A stretch of DNA of 61,324 nt from Halocafeteria seosinensis (taxonomy: Eukaryota > Sar > Bigyra > Bicosoecida), in NCBI GenBank assembly GCA_001687465.1, contig LVLI01000685.1, positions 1 to 61,324 on the forward strand. The letters run 5' to 3'. The translations under genes and the position numbers were made by a program. A model generated the notes under the pieces. That model saw only the letters and a program-made list of their open reading frames with translations. It searched no databases and had not been told where the DNA came from. Positions 48,301 to 57,977 of the stretch are shown here, piece by piece; positions within the stretch are counted from its first letter, which is position 1, and every line of letters begins with the position of its first letter.

Positions 48301-51070
48301 GACGTTTTTACGAATTTCAAGACAATGGTTGTGAAAGATGAATCCAAAGTGAACATAACGGCGAATAAAAATACCGCATTAGAGATGGCATCCCTTCTTA
48401 TGAACATCCGAACTTCGATGCATGTATCTTCCAATTCACATACGGAAGTTACTGCTTCCCACATAGACATGATGGACGATTCCGTGTTATCTTTGAAAAA
48501 CTCTACCGTTAACACAATCCAGCTGGAATCGCTGATATTATCAGAGAATGCACAGTTCGATGCCGGAGCAGGTCGAATATTGCTTGATGGGCTTCTAAGT
48601 TTGCAGAACATGAGTGTCATGGCAACACATGGAAACTTTACCATTGACACTTCAAGACTCACTATAGCCACCGATGCTGTTCTGAACGGAACTGCTCGCG
48701 GGTATGGACCGTGTCAAGGACCAGGGACTCCCGGCAACCCAACACCCCTTCGCTATGGTGCATCTTATGGTGGATTGGGAACAACAGATGTTCCAACGAC
48801 CATAGATGAACCATTCGCATACGGTGATGCTTTTCAACCCGCCTTACCTGGAAGCGGGGGATGTTCTTCTTCCGGAGGTCCCATGTCCGGGGGAGCGTAT
48901 TTACGCTTGGCAGTCCGTCTCAGCACTCGACTAGACGGAACTGTTGACTATAGTGGAGGATTCTCTGATGTTGAATCGTAAGTAGTATGCATAATGAAAT
49001 TGACTGAACGTACGAACTTTATCCGTTTTGAAATTCTGCTTTCATTGCAGTGTTGGTGGTGGTTCCGGTGGAGGTATTTGGTTTACAACGAAGACCCTAA
49101 GCAGCGGTCGTGGAATCTTTAAGGCTAATGGAGGAGACGGCCAGGCAGATAGTAACGGAGGATCAGGAGGTAGAATTGCCATCTATTGTCAGCAGAACGA
49201 GGAGGACGTAATATTTGCCGAAGCTTACGGCGGAAGCAGTTCCGACGGGTCATTTTCGGGGCCGGGCACCGTGTACATGGAATGCGTGTCTGAAGGCGTT
49301 GCTGAGCTACTCATTGGGGGCAAAAGCGCTAATCATGGCATTCTTTCCTACGCCATTGTGTTTGCACCTTTAAGAGTAGTTGGGCTCGACCGTGTCAAAA
49401 TGAGGAATGCCGGGTTACGCATACGTAGGAAACCCTCTGACCCGCACGAGGGACTATTTATTTTCGGATCGATAACCGGTGAAGGACCCTCAACCATTCG
49501 ATTGGCTGATGGAGTCATTGGCATCTTTGGAACTGTCTCCGGTGTGTCTTCTCCCGACCATGCTGATACGAGGGTGCAACTCTTAGAGGGAGGAAAGCGG
49601 ATGTTCTGGTCCGATAGTGTGGTCACGACGCAGGCAATAGATCTGAAAACATTCCGTTTACACTTTGAGGAAGGATCCAATGCAATTATGCCTCCCGAAG
49701 TTCGTGTGTGTGGTGGAGCCATCGTAAACACAGGCTCGCTTCAAGGCGCTACAAACTTGACGTTCTGTCCTGAAGACACTAATGGTGAAATCCTTGAGTT
49801 TCCGGTTGTTTTCGGATGCAATGACTCGTCCTACGCAAACTATAACCCTTTGGCAACGTTCAATGATGGATCATGTCGAAACGACACTTTAAAGGGATGC
49901 ACATATACTGTGGCAAGTGTAAGTCTAACATTGTGGCGACTTGTCCATGAACCATTCAATATATATTTACCTATTCGTGTGGATCAATCGCAGAATTTCA
50001 ATCCTTTTGCACAGGAGAATAACGGATCTTGCCGACTTCCAGCAGGTCTAATGGAAGGGTGCATGTGCAAACATGCGGTCAACTTCGTGCCAAATGCTGA
50101 CATCAATAGTGACCCTGAAACATGCGAATACTTAGACCTTCGGGAAGGTTGCGCCTACATAGCTGCCCTAAATTTTGATCTAGATGCTGAGACTGACAAT
50201 AGCAGTTGTCGTATCGGCTCTAAGGATGACTTGTTGAACAAAACTGTGACCATCGAAAACAAGAATGATGTCTTGAGGGACAAGATACAAACTGGTCGCC
50301 GACGAACTGACTACTTGAGCAGCTCGATATCGCGAGCTAGAGACGATATCACAAAACTGAAGGAGGACATAAAGTCTACTAAAAAGGAAACTCAAACTCT
50401 CGAAGGACAATTACACCAAATCAGAGACTCCATGAGCACCAAGAGAAATAAGGCTGAACGCATAGAGAAAGAAAATGCTGAGAAGCAACGACGGTTAAAT
50501 GAATTGCAAGCATCACTGAGACAACATGAAACTATACTGGAAACACCACGTCCTCAACCTACTGGCTGCATCCCCGAAGGTGGTGAAACGCAACTCATAT
50601 CCTTCAAAACGTTGAACTATAGCGTTTCGGCGCTTAGCAAAAGCGTACAAGTTAAATTGGCAAGGAATAAACTGTCAGGTTCGGGACTTCCTTCGGGAAA
50701 GGTAGTGACCATTCTAAAGACAATTGACAGAACGGCCAAAAAGAACGTGAATTATATGCCAACCGAAATGACAATAGCGTGGGAAGGACAAGAGGTAGAA
50801 AAAACCACCTCAGTCTGCATCATAGACAACCCTCACCGTTCTAAGACTATACGGTTCCAGTTAGAGTTATCTTCCTTTGGAGATGCAACTGACTCTATCG
50901 TGGTGGAAGAACCCCCTTCGCAGTTTGCAAACGTCTATATCGAACCGCCCCCTCCAGAACAAATGGAAATAATTAGTAATGAAGAAAGTCGCCGCCGATT
51001 TTGGTGGGCGTATTGGACCAAACGACTCGCACATGGATATCGTCCTGAAGATGCCGCAGAGCCGTCATGA
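29895..51070 (+). CDS. Gene B: giant secreted modular beta-helix protein, about 6,771 aa, 13 exons
   Basis: Thirteen exons joined by 12 introns of 63-82 nt give 20,316 nt of continuous frame, ending at TGA 51068-51070. The plan matches gene A: signal peptide, Ser/Thr/Pro stalk, half module, ten full modules (two of them in exon 5), half module, four NxxPxAxxDDGSC-type repeats, coiled coil, Calx-beta-like domain. Intron phases are 1, then ten times 2, then 0, as in gene A. Start choice: ATG 29895 gives MSVRVQTS with hydrophobic ITGALVLSILTLVV; an in-frame ATG at 29778 would add 39 residues and bury the signal peptide. The two genes are clearly paralogues, diverged in module number and insertions. 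Predicted extracellular; the biological role is inferred. Confidence 0.84.
30444..31092 (+). CDS. Gene B exon 2: half module
   Basis: About 216 residues beginning GHKQQQSSLKTADID after acceptor ATACAG. It has the beta run and the end motifs (GHQSCEGPGSP, GGSHGGIGS, GSGGGSCSLEG, LIDASGS) but no GGRI head, paralleling gene A exon 2. Confidence 0.8.
31156..32730 (+). CDS. Gene B exon 3: module lacking the first cysteine pair
   Basis: About 525 residues starting SGGGSGGSIWVQT. The GGRI motif reads RIAIYYEQ and the partner site VFYQNES, so both Cys are replaced together. The second pair is intact (HRPCEGRG, GIHCSGS). The first ATG in this exon is 31451, well inside the module, so it cannot be read as a separate gene. 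Confidence 0.87.
32799..34382 (+). CDS. Gene B exon 4: module
   Basis: About 528 residues. Motifs: QGGGAGGSIYL, GGSGGRIAIYC, IFQQCG, GIRWAP, YAPCRGKGSP, HGGSHGGFGS, GSGGGGCG, IDVSGENS. An extra Cys pair may lie at LCVHTG and ICLSRS in the beta run. Confidence 0.87.
34454..37894 (+). CDS. Gene B exon 5: two fused modules without an intron
   Basis: About 1,147 residues containing two complete modules. The first ends IDVSGSNAGAD and the second begins at once with SGGGAGGSILV. The junction codon GAT (36147-36149) is exactly where every other junction has a phase-2 intron (GA|T). In module one the second Cys pair lies within RCEGPGAPPC and is absent from GSGGTGAKG; module two has NCKGRG and GSAGCDPD. 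The last residues (TRRWHGHSVTRWKPA) are unlike other module ends, so an alternative donor near 37875 cannot be excluded. Confidence 0.84.
37962..39446 (+). CDS. Gene B exon 6: module
   Basis: About 495 residues, the shortest full module. The Gly stretch before GGRI is longer than usual (SSGGDGGSTGGSGAAGGAGG) and the motif reads GGRISLTC, paired with IFRDCSHE. Second pair: ELSCSGLG and GSAGCSGD. It ends VEVNGEDNL. Confidence 0.87.
39514..41031 (+). CDS. Gene B exon 7: module
   Basis: About 506 residues; both Cys pairs intact (RIALYC/FYRQCDAR; KPPCRGLG/GSGGCYIQ). The motif before the end reads GASHGGLGS. It ends VEVDGQDASENS at a GTAAGT donor. Confidence 0.87.
41100..43223 (+). CDS. Gene B exon 8: module with concanavalin A-like insertion near its end
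   Basis: About 708 residues. After NHGGLTPSSSD a domain of about 177 residues is inserted (about 42503-43035): AFRDDFVDLSNWRI at its start, TDNPQLEVEH, NVWVRVDININWQDLSFQV, MWICALQYT at its end. The DDF...NW opening and the strand pattern resemble concanavalin A-like jelly-roll (LamG-type) folds. The normal module end (YGDAFHP, GTGGCGG) resumes after it. The first module half is standard (RIALYC/LYRRCG). Confidence 0.86.
43301..44872 (+). CDS. Gene B exon 9: module
   Basis: About 524 residues: SGGGAGGSILL, GGSGGRIAVRC, VFRLCGRG, HDGCNGPG, GGSHGGLGS, GSGGSSCTS. The donor is GTACGT, so unspliced RNA would encode about 12 extra residues before a stop at 44907. Confidence 0.87.
44942..47272 (+). 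CDS. Gene B exon 10: module with concanavalin A-like insertion in the beta run
   Basis: About 777 residues. The same jelly-roll-like domain as in exon 8 is inserted at about 46011-46577 (AFHDDFTSLKNWNI...TDNPQLNVHD...IWIRVNVEINWQDGSFTV), but inside the beta-strand run rather than after SHGG. The module then continues normally (GFAGCVGPHG, HGGCHGGIGS, GSGGANCG). HGGCHGG has a Cys not seen in other modules. Donor GTACGT. Confidence 0.86.
47355..48977 (+). CDS. Gene B exon 11: module
   Basis: About 541 residues: AGGGAGGSIWI, GGSGGRISMSC, TYLNCG, VDNGHES, YGPCQGPG, GASYGGLGT, GSGGCSSSG. The usual SHGG His is replaced by Tyr (SYGG). It ends VDYSGGFSDVES. Confidence 0.87.
49051..49918 (+). CDS. 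Gene B exon 12: half module, then start of Cys-rich repeats
   Basis: About 290 residues: module head (VGGGSGGGIWF, GGSGGRIAIYC, VYMECVSE), then a shortened middle reaching LTFCPED and the repeat GCNDSSYANYNPLATFNDG. It ends in the second repeat (GCTYTVAS) at GTAAGT, phase 0. The intron 49919-49993 is 75 nt and free of in-frame stops; I placed it because removing it restores the repeat spacing (VAS|NFNPFA) and matches the gene A intron. Confidence 0.83.
49994..51070 (+). CDS. Gene B exon 13: Cys-rich repeats, coiled coil, Calx-beta-like domain
   Basis: About 358 residues: end of repeat 2 (NFNPFAQENNGSC), repeats 3 and 4 (VNFVPNADINSDPETC, LNFDLDAETDNSSC), about 110 residues of strongly charged coiled coil (IEKENAEKQRRLNELQ), then a Calx-beta-like domain (NVNYMPTEMTIAWEGQEVE...SVCII...FQLELSSF), and a tail with WWAYW similar in position to YWEYW in gene A. 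TGA stop at 51068-51070. Confidence 0.85.
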   Translation, partial: NFNPFAQENNGSCRLPAGLMEGCMCKHAVNFVPNADINSDPETCEYLDLREGCAYIAALNFDLDAETDNSSCRIGSKDDLLNKTVTIENKNDVLRDKIQTGRRRTDYLSSSISRARDDITKLKEDIKSTKKETQTLEGQLHQIRDSMSTKRNKAERIEKENAEKQRRLNELQASLRQHETILETPRPQPTGCIPEGGETQLISFKTLNYSVSALSKSVQVKLARNKLSGSGLPSGKVVTILKTIDRTAKKNVNYMPTEMTIAWEGQEVEKTTSVCIIDNPHRSKTIRFQLELSSFGDATDSIVVEEPPSQFANVYIEPPPPEQMEIISNEESRRRFWWAYWTKRLAHGYRPEDAAEPS

Positions 51071-51137
51071 GTGGTGGCTTTCCGTTACACAATTATATGC
51101 GTCATGAGTGGTAGCTTTCCGTTACACAATTATATGC
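51064..51137. repeat. 37-bp tandem duplication across the gene B stop codon
   Basis: Copies 51064-51100 and 51101-51137 differ at one base. The TGA stop lies in copy one, so copy two repeats the stop context within the 3' untranslated region. A single unequal duplication explains it. Confidence 0.85.
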
Positions 51138-51148
51138 GCAGTGCCACA

Positions 51149-51154
51149 AATAAA
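51149..51154 (+). promoter_or_regulatory. AATAAA polyadenylation signal for gene B
   Basis: AATAAA lies 79 bp after the gene B stop codon. Only 203 bp separate the converging stops of genes B and C, so their 3' untranslated regions may overlap. Confidence 0.5.
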
Positions 51155-51273
51155 TAGACAGGAATGCAATGTGTACTTATATTAATTACTACTTGCACTG
51201 TGGTGCAGGCTAACTTTCATTCGTATCGCATCCCCTAACTCCGGCAAGGAAGACCGAAAAAATGGTTCCTTGT

Positions 51274-54200
51274 TCAAGTTCTCTTAGTCCGGCGACGGGG
51301 AGGCCTCCGCAGTTGCCGAAGCGAAGCATAGTCTACGTTATTCAGCGCGGAAGAGGAAGCGCTCATTTCCGAGGGAGAATCCTTGAACGACCTTAGCGGG
51401 TTTTCCATCAATGCTTCCGTTGAACCCCCTTTCGCCTCCGAAGGAGCGCCAACCTGCTGGAACTCCTTCTTTTGTCGAAGCCGACGGCTTCTCCCAAGAT
51501 GCCTCGATTCGTTCGCCAACGCTTTCCTCTCCTGCTCGACGTCCATCGTAGACAGAGAGTGAAGGTTCGATGTAAACTGACTAGGCTTCAGTCTGCGCCT
51601 TGAGCCGGCAACAGGAGCGCTACTCATGACCTCACTGACAGAAGACATAGGATGATGTTGCGCAAATTCCTTCTTTCGTCTGTGTGAATATTCTTGTTGA
51701 TGGGGGTGGGATTCATTGAATAGTTCATTGCGCTCTTGCTGTGCATCCCGGTTAGCCCCGCTAGTGAGAGACGAACTCGACCGACCGATACTGCTGGGCT
51801 CATGTTGTACTTTGAACGATTTGGGGGCATTCTTCTGCTTTACTGAGGACGAACTCAACTGACCGATGCTCCTGGGCTCATGTTGCCCTTTGGACGCTTT
51901 GGAGGCATTCTTCTGCTGTACTACCTTGTTACTCCTGTACACTTCGAATCCGCCAGCAAGCCCTTCAGGTTTCCTCTCTACTTGACCAGGAGTCTGTTTG
52001 TTTCCCGTCAATCCCGCATACTTGCTGGCCACACTGTTCTCGGGGCCACCTCCAGCATTGACACTCAGAGGATTGGAATAAAACATTCCGTGGCTGTAAG
52101 GGTACTTCCCACTAGTAGCTTTTGCCACTTTTGCTCTATGCTTTCGTTTCGTCCTGGCACGTAATTTTGCTGCAATAAAGACTAACGTAAGCGCGACCAT
52201 CAAGGCAGCGGCGGCGCTCATGGCCGGCACGAAGGCAGATGCAAAAGCAGTGCCCCCGTGGGAAGCGTTATCGTTTTCTTCCTCATCCTCATCTTCTCTG
52301 TCGTCGCCCTTGTCTTCTTCGTCCTCGCCTGCTCCGTCCTCTTCATCCTCTGGAGGATCGTCTGCTTCCTCCAGTTCTTCATCGTCCGCCGATTTCTCCT
52401 CATCGTTTTGTTTCTCATTTGGATCGCCAGGGCGAATTTTAGATGGTGGATCAGCAGTCTGAACGCACTGGAACGAGCTATCCTTAGAATCAGAAACTCT
52501 CCTGAAACCGCTATGACGAGCACACGTGGAACAGTCTTCCCCAGAATAACCTAAATTGCATTTGCATGTTCCCGACGAAGAAATGCATACACCCTTCCCG
52601 GAACACGGTTGACCATTGTAGCCCGGACACTCCTGTAGAGGTGCACCACAATCTGCCTTGCAACAGGATTTCCTGAACTGGGAGCATAGTTCTCCGATTT
52701 CGCAAACACCATTATCGCATTGCGGCTGAGTACTCACAGGAGGAAACACATCTTCAACGTAAAATGTGGCGAGTAAGGGATTCTCTGATAACGTATTCCA
52801 GAGCTTTCTGTTCAAGCTAGAGCAAGAGAGGGATTCTTGTCGTGGCCCAACCATAACCTCAAGAGCTATTTGATCCCTTGATATGACGGACAATTTCTTT
52901 ACATGAACTATACTAACACTAACTCCCATTGCTTCCGCTAATTCTTTCTGAGAACCTTCATTGAACATCTCATTATCAGGGCCCCTGCCGTCACCCAAGG
53001 CTAGTACTTCGGCGCCACTGATCTCACTCTCGTTCGCAAAGAGTTTAAGAGGATGCACACACGAACACGAAGATCCATCTCCTTCGCAGACACCACATGC
53101 ATCAACCTGCCCGGACTCGCAGCATATTCCATCTGCACCCAATTGCGTTGTGCATGGATCTCCGTTACGGTCCACAGCGGCCGCTGTGCCGTTGCATATT
53201 CCTATTGCATCCAAAGCCGAACTACCCTCGGGACAACATTCTCCTTCAGAATCAATAACAGGAGTAATACCTTCTCCTGCAGGATGGCAACAGTCACCAG
53301 CACTGTTGATTGCCCCAGATTGACAGCAACTCCCTGTAGGGAGCACAAGTCCACCTTGCTCGGTGCAATTGGTCTGTTTAATATCGCAGGCGTCCCCTAG
53401 CCATCCTGCCCAGCAAAGGCATTCGGGATTTCCATCTCGGTCTACAACACACTCTCCAAACATACAACTGAGTGTGTCACAAGGACCGCAAGTACTGGGA
53501 GTGCATTTCTTCGTGGAAACCGGCATGGTAATATGCGCGCACTCAGAAGCACTTAAAATCTCACTGGTCAAACTATCCAGGCACGTTACGTTTCGATTCT
53601 GAATGCCGGTGGAATTGGTACACGATCCTGAACCCATTTCACAATCAGACCAGGAGGAAACAGACCGTCGAGGTTTCAAGCAGCTCTGTGTATTGCACTC
53701 CGTCATCCTTGCTGGCTTTTTGTCGTCTAGTTCCACTATGCACTCTATATCGGGTAACTCCTCTGTTGAATCCGTTTTCAAGCACGTAACAGTACGGTTA
53801 CGGATGCCACCACCGCATGTAACATTGCAATTACTCCATGAGGAGACTTTCCACTTAACTCGTCCACATGGAGCGTTAGAGCAGCTCTTCGACCCCCCCG
53901 GTCTTTGATTAGCGTCACACAATGACGCACTCACAGGTCTTCCCGAAATCTTATCCTTGCACAGCACGGTGCGTTCCTTCTCCCCTGGGCCACAGGTGCT
54001 GTCGCAATCGCTCCACCCAGATGTAATCCACTCATACTCATGGCAGCGGCGAGCGATACAAGACTCGTTCGACGATGGAACCGTAGTATTCAAAGACAAA
54101 CAGAGGGAGTCATCCTCCAATATTTCTCCTTCTTTCGAAGCACATGCGACGGTTCGGTGGCGGATACCATATCCGCAGTCAGCGGAGCAGTCAGACCACG

Positions 54201-57200
54201 GACCCGCAACGAACGAGTTTGTTGGATTTGTTCCATTCTGACAATTGATATCGGTAGAGCAAACCGTCCATTCAGACGGTCGGAGAGTCGAACTACAGGA
54301 CGAATCGGGAAGGATGAAGGAGGAATTGATGCCACACCACACATCTCTGGTCTTTATGCCGGGGCCACAGAATGATTGGCAACTACTCCAACTTCCCGTT
54401 TGCCATCTTTCCACTGAAACTATAGAAAACAAATCCGACTTGGTTATGTACCTGGCAGATGTACTTATATGGCAATAAGGACGCGAAGAGATGAAGAATC
54501 CTGGGGAAGACACTACGGATTCAGGGGCCAAACACAGAGTGGTGTCGTTCACAGTGGGATTCACTACCTCGAATTCCTTTTCCTCATACAAGTTGTCTTC
54601 TTGTAATAATGATAGCGAGTACAAGGGTGACGCTGACATTGTTTCCGGGCCCTCAAGAGTCGTGTTCATCTCCGAAAACTGCAAGCGCTCCACTGGGTTG
54701 TCCTTATCGTTTTCGACGCGATCTGTGTCACCCTTGCCCCAAGCCCATGCAATAGGAATACAGGAATTTCCGAATGAAATATCGTACTTTGTTGCACTCG
54801 GTTCCAAGAATGACTCAATCATAACGGATAGACGAGATTGCAACTGGACCTCCAATTGAAGCGCAAAACATTTGCCTTTCACACAAAAGTTCAGTGTCAC
54901 AGAGTCCGTTTTCGACGCACCACTCGCACCCAAATTCGGCAAAATGTCCAAATTGTACTGAGCGACAGAGGCCGATGCAGAAACGAGACGTATCCGCGTC
55001 CATCGGGATTCAGCAATACCACCTGCTGGGCTTTCGGCAGTCACAACTGGAGCCTCATTTGCAAACGACCCCGAGCCGTCGTTCCTTGTTTTGCTCCTTG
55101 TATCACCGTTAGTCGTACCGCTATTGAGAGCATTGAAAGCATTGAAGGCATCCGTGAAATCCTGAGCTCCCCCAAACCGTCTACCTTCATTACCTAGCCA
55201 TTCTGGTGGCCGGTTAGAGCCCATATTTTTGATTCGATCTACGATATCAGGAGCGATTGAGACCGTAAACGGTATCCTTCCTAGTGCAGTGGGCGGAAGA
55301 CTAACTTTTCCCGGCATACGCATATTCGCTGAAGGTAGTACAACCTCATCCATGTTGTTGACAAACCGACGACGACATATCCCGTATAAGTCCAAGACTG
55401 TTTGCCGACTCGCGTCTGTTCCGACGATTACCCAGTCAACAGAACATGAACCAAAGTACCCCGAACATGCCCTCTGGCCATTCAAAAGCAGATCAACGGA
55501 GAAGCCGTTAGGATCAAACCTTCGCATCGTCTTTAATTGCTGAAGTGTAGGTATCTCGTAGGATGCCATGTTTGTAATACGCTGCCAGTCGACCGGTATA
55601 ATGTTGCTTGAACCGTAGAGATCTGAAAGACAATAGCTGGAATCATTACTGCATGCTCTAGACGAAATATCTATCCAAGGGATCCCAAAAACACGAGGTA
55701 ATCCTTGTTCCCATACTTTACGGGAGTCTGCAGAAAACGACCTTCGCCAATGCTCACCAAAGTGCAACGCGATATCGTCATGCGACATATCACTGAAATC
55801 AGGAATAGCACCTGTTGGAAGGAAGAGCGGATTAGAAAACGTAGATAGAGGGCTACTGCATAGACCCCCAGATATAGTTTCTGGGGATGGAAAAGAAAAT
55901 ACTAAACTTGCTTCCAACGTATACCTCGCAATATAACGACATGAGACAACAGACCCATCCACAAACGACACTCGAACCTCGTCATCGTCTATCTGAACCG
56001 TAAGGCTTCCAACAACAACCCTAAACTTGTTCCTCCGCCCGAGATTGAACTCTTGTCCATCAACTATTGCGAAGCCATCATCATTTACAAGAACTGACGG
56101 AAACAACTTCCCAGCAGATGCTCCCGTACCTCGTCGAAAGTGCCAAGATGATATACTCACGGCCTGTATATAGGAGGTGCTTCCATCCCACTGTTCAAGC
56201 AGAGCATCCACGGTGAGACCATAGCGACTGTCGGCATATACAACATGCGGCCCAAGCCCCATATACTTATAAGAATAACCGCTGAATGTGCGAAAGTTAC
56301 AAAAGCCCCATAAATTAGCGGACAAAAACCTAAACGGCTGGAAATCCACAAAAGAATCACTTATTGAGTCAGATACGTTTCTAGAAACAGCTAAGTCAAA
56401 AGACGATCTCTCTACCGATACATTCACCAATCTTAATTCTTCGCTCCACCGTCTCGACACAGCCGAACCTGGAAGCAAGTAATCATGAGGCACCACAACT
56501 TCCACAGTAGCTGAAAACACTACTACCACTTCTCCGTCCACTTGAAAGTGAGGATACACCACCAACCAGTGAGTTCCATCGCGTTCCTCGATTTTCAAGT
56601 TAGCCCTAGAAACAACATCTTCATGGGCTATTGACGGCTCCATGCTCACCCAACGAATAGAGTAAGGCGAGTTGTGGTTCAGTGTAATTGGGATCCTAGA
56701 CACCCCCGAAGACGATGTTTTCACACTCCCTAAACTCTCGAATGAGACATACAGCATTGGCGGTTGCTCCGACGGCGTAGGGCGGGGAGAAATTCCTGGA
56801 GAAGGTGTCGGAGTCGCCGTGAGAATCGTCAGATGGAAAGTGATTGTGTTGGATGAGAGATACTCAGAATGTTTTGCATAGGCGTCAACTGTATACTCCC
56901 CAGCTTCATCCAGGGTGACTGGCTCATCAAAGGGCCGGAATACCTTGTCTCTGGGAGTCGCTCGCATCATTATCGTAGCTGCTGGGTTGCTGTGAGCTAG
57001 CTCAACCACAACTGCAGAACCGCTAACGCTTTCCTCTGGTCTCAAGAAGACAGGCTCTTCTAACACAGGTGGAATATGTAGAAGCTCCTCAACAAATGTG
57101 TCATTGCATCCTTCGTCTTCAGGCATAATCCCATCAGGTCGACAGTATTCGCGAATAGCTTCAATACAATCTTCACTCGGAGGGCTTCCTACACAAGAGG

Positions 57201-57977
57201 CGCAGAAGCCTGGATAAGATGAGGATACCCTATCGTCAGTACCAGTGTTTACTTCCATGGGCCCACTACGCGCGGCACATTTTCCTGTCGAAAGAGAATT
57301 TTTCTTCGTGCATATGCGCTTCCCGCTGATTGGTTCAGGTGGACACTCAGAGTCGGACCGGCAAGGAACTGTGCACGCTCGCCTTTCCCAATCACAGACT
57401 CCACTGTCGCATTGGGTATCACCATCACAGCAAGCGCCAAACTCTTGACCTAAAAACACAGCAGTTTTTGGTACACACTCTTCAGTCATGTTAGGCATTG
57501 TAAGGTTACATTGGTCACAAGGATTATTCGGAATAGTCTTGTTGAAAGGACACACACTTCCACAGTCGAACGGACACACATCAGGAGATACTTGCTCGTC
57601 GCAAATTCCATCAAAATTACATACAACAGTAGGACACTCTTCACTCTCCAGTCTTTCTTCGCTGCCCCCTGAACTGACTTCGAAGTCACCGATAATTCCC
57701 TGTACCCAGTCATTATTGCATGTTATGTCGTTTCTATGTCTTCTGCAATAGTCCAGGATGGTTTCAAAACAAGTGTCCGATACAGGATTCCCTAGGCAGT
57801 ACACACAGAATCCGTATCCATCATCACCGATACGACTGCGCGCATCGCAAATTCCCCGTTGATCAAAAGGGGTTTCTTTAATGCATGTAGGCTTAATCCC
57901 ACTGCTGGAGGCTATTGGACATTCACGATCGTTGGTGCAAGTCACACTACAAGCTCGCTGTTGCTTATCGCAGAAAG
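51274..57977 (-). CDS. Gene C exon 2: ectodomain, membrane span and tail
   Basis: About 2,234 residues in one exon, starting TFCDKQQRACSV after a TTGCAG acceptor. TSP1 repeats carry the signatures WSSCQSFCGPG, WSDCSADCGYG, WSDCDSTCGPG, WSNCNVTCGGG and the degenerate WSDCEMGSGSC. EGF-like: CMFGECVVD...CLCWAGWLGDAC and CSGKGVCISS...CNLGYSGEDC. The membrane span (AAAALMVALTLVFIAA) is followed at once by RARTKRKHRAK, the positive-inside signature. The tail of about 296 residues is rich in Ser, Lys, Arg and Gln and ends RRPPRRRTKRT. Confidence 0.86.

Noticed and set aside
52220-52462. Plus-strand Ser-rich frame opposite gene C
   Set aside because: It is the antisense of the Asp/Glu stretch of gene C; its poly-Ser is a by-product of acidic codons.
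53053-54478. Plus-strand frames of 77-120 codons over the TSP1 region of gene C
   Set aside because: Shadows of the minus-strand gene; they show no domain and overlap each other in different frames.
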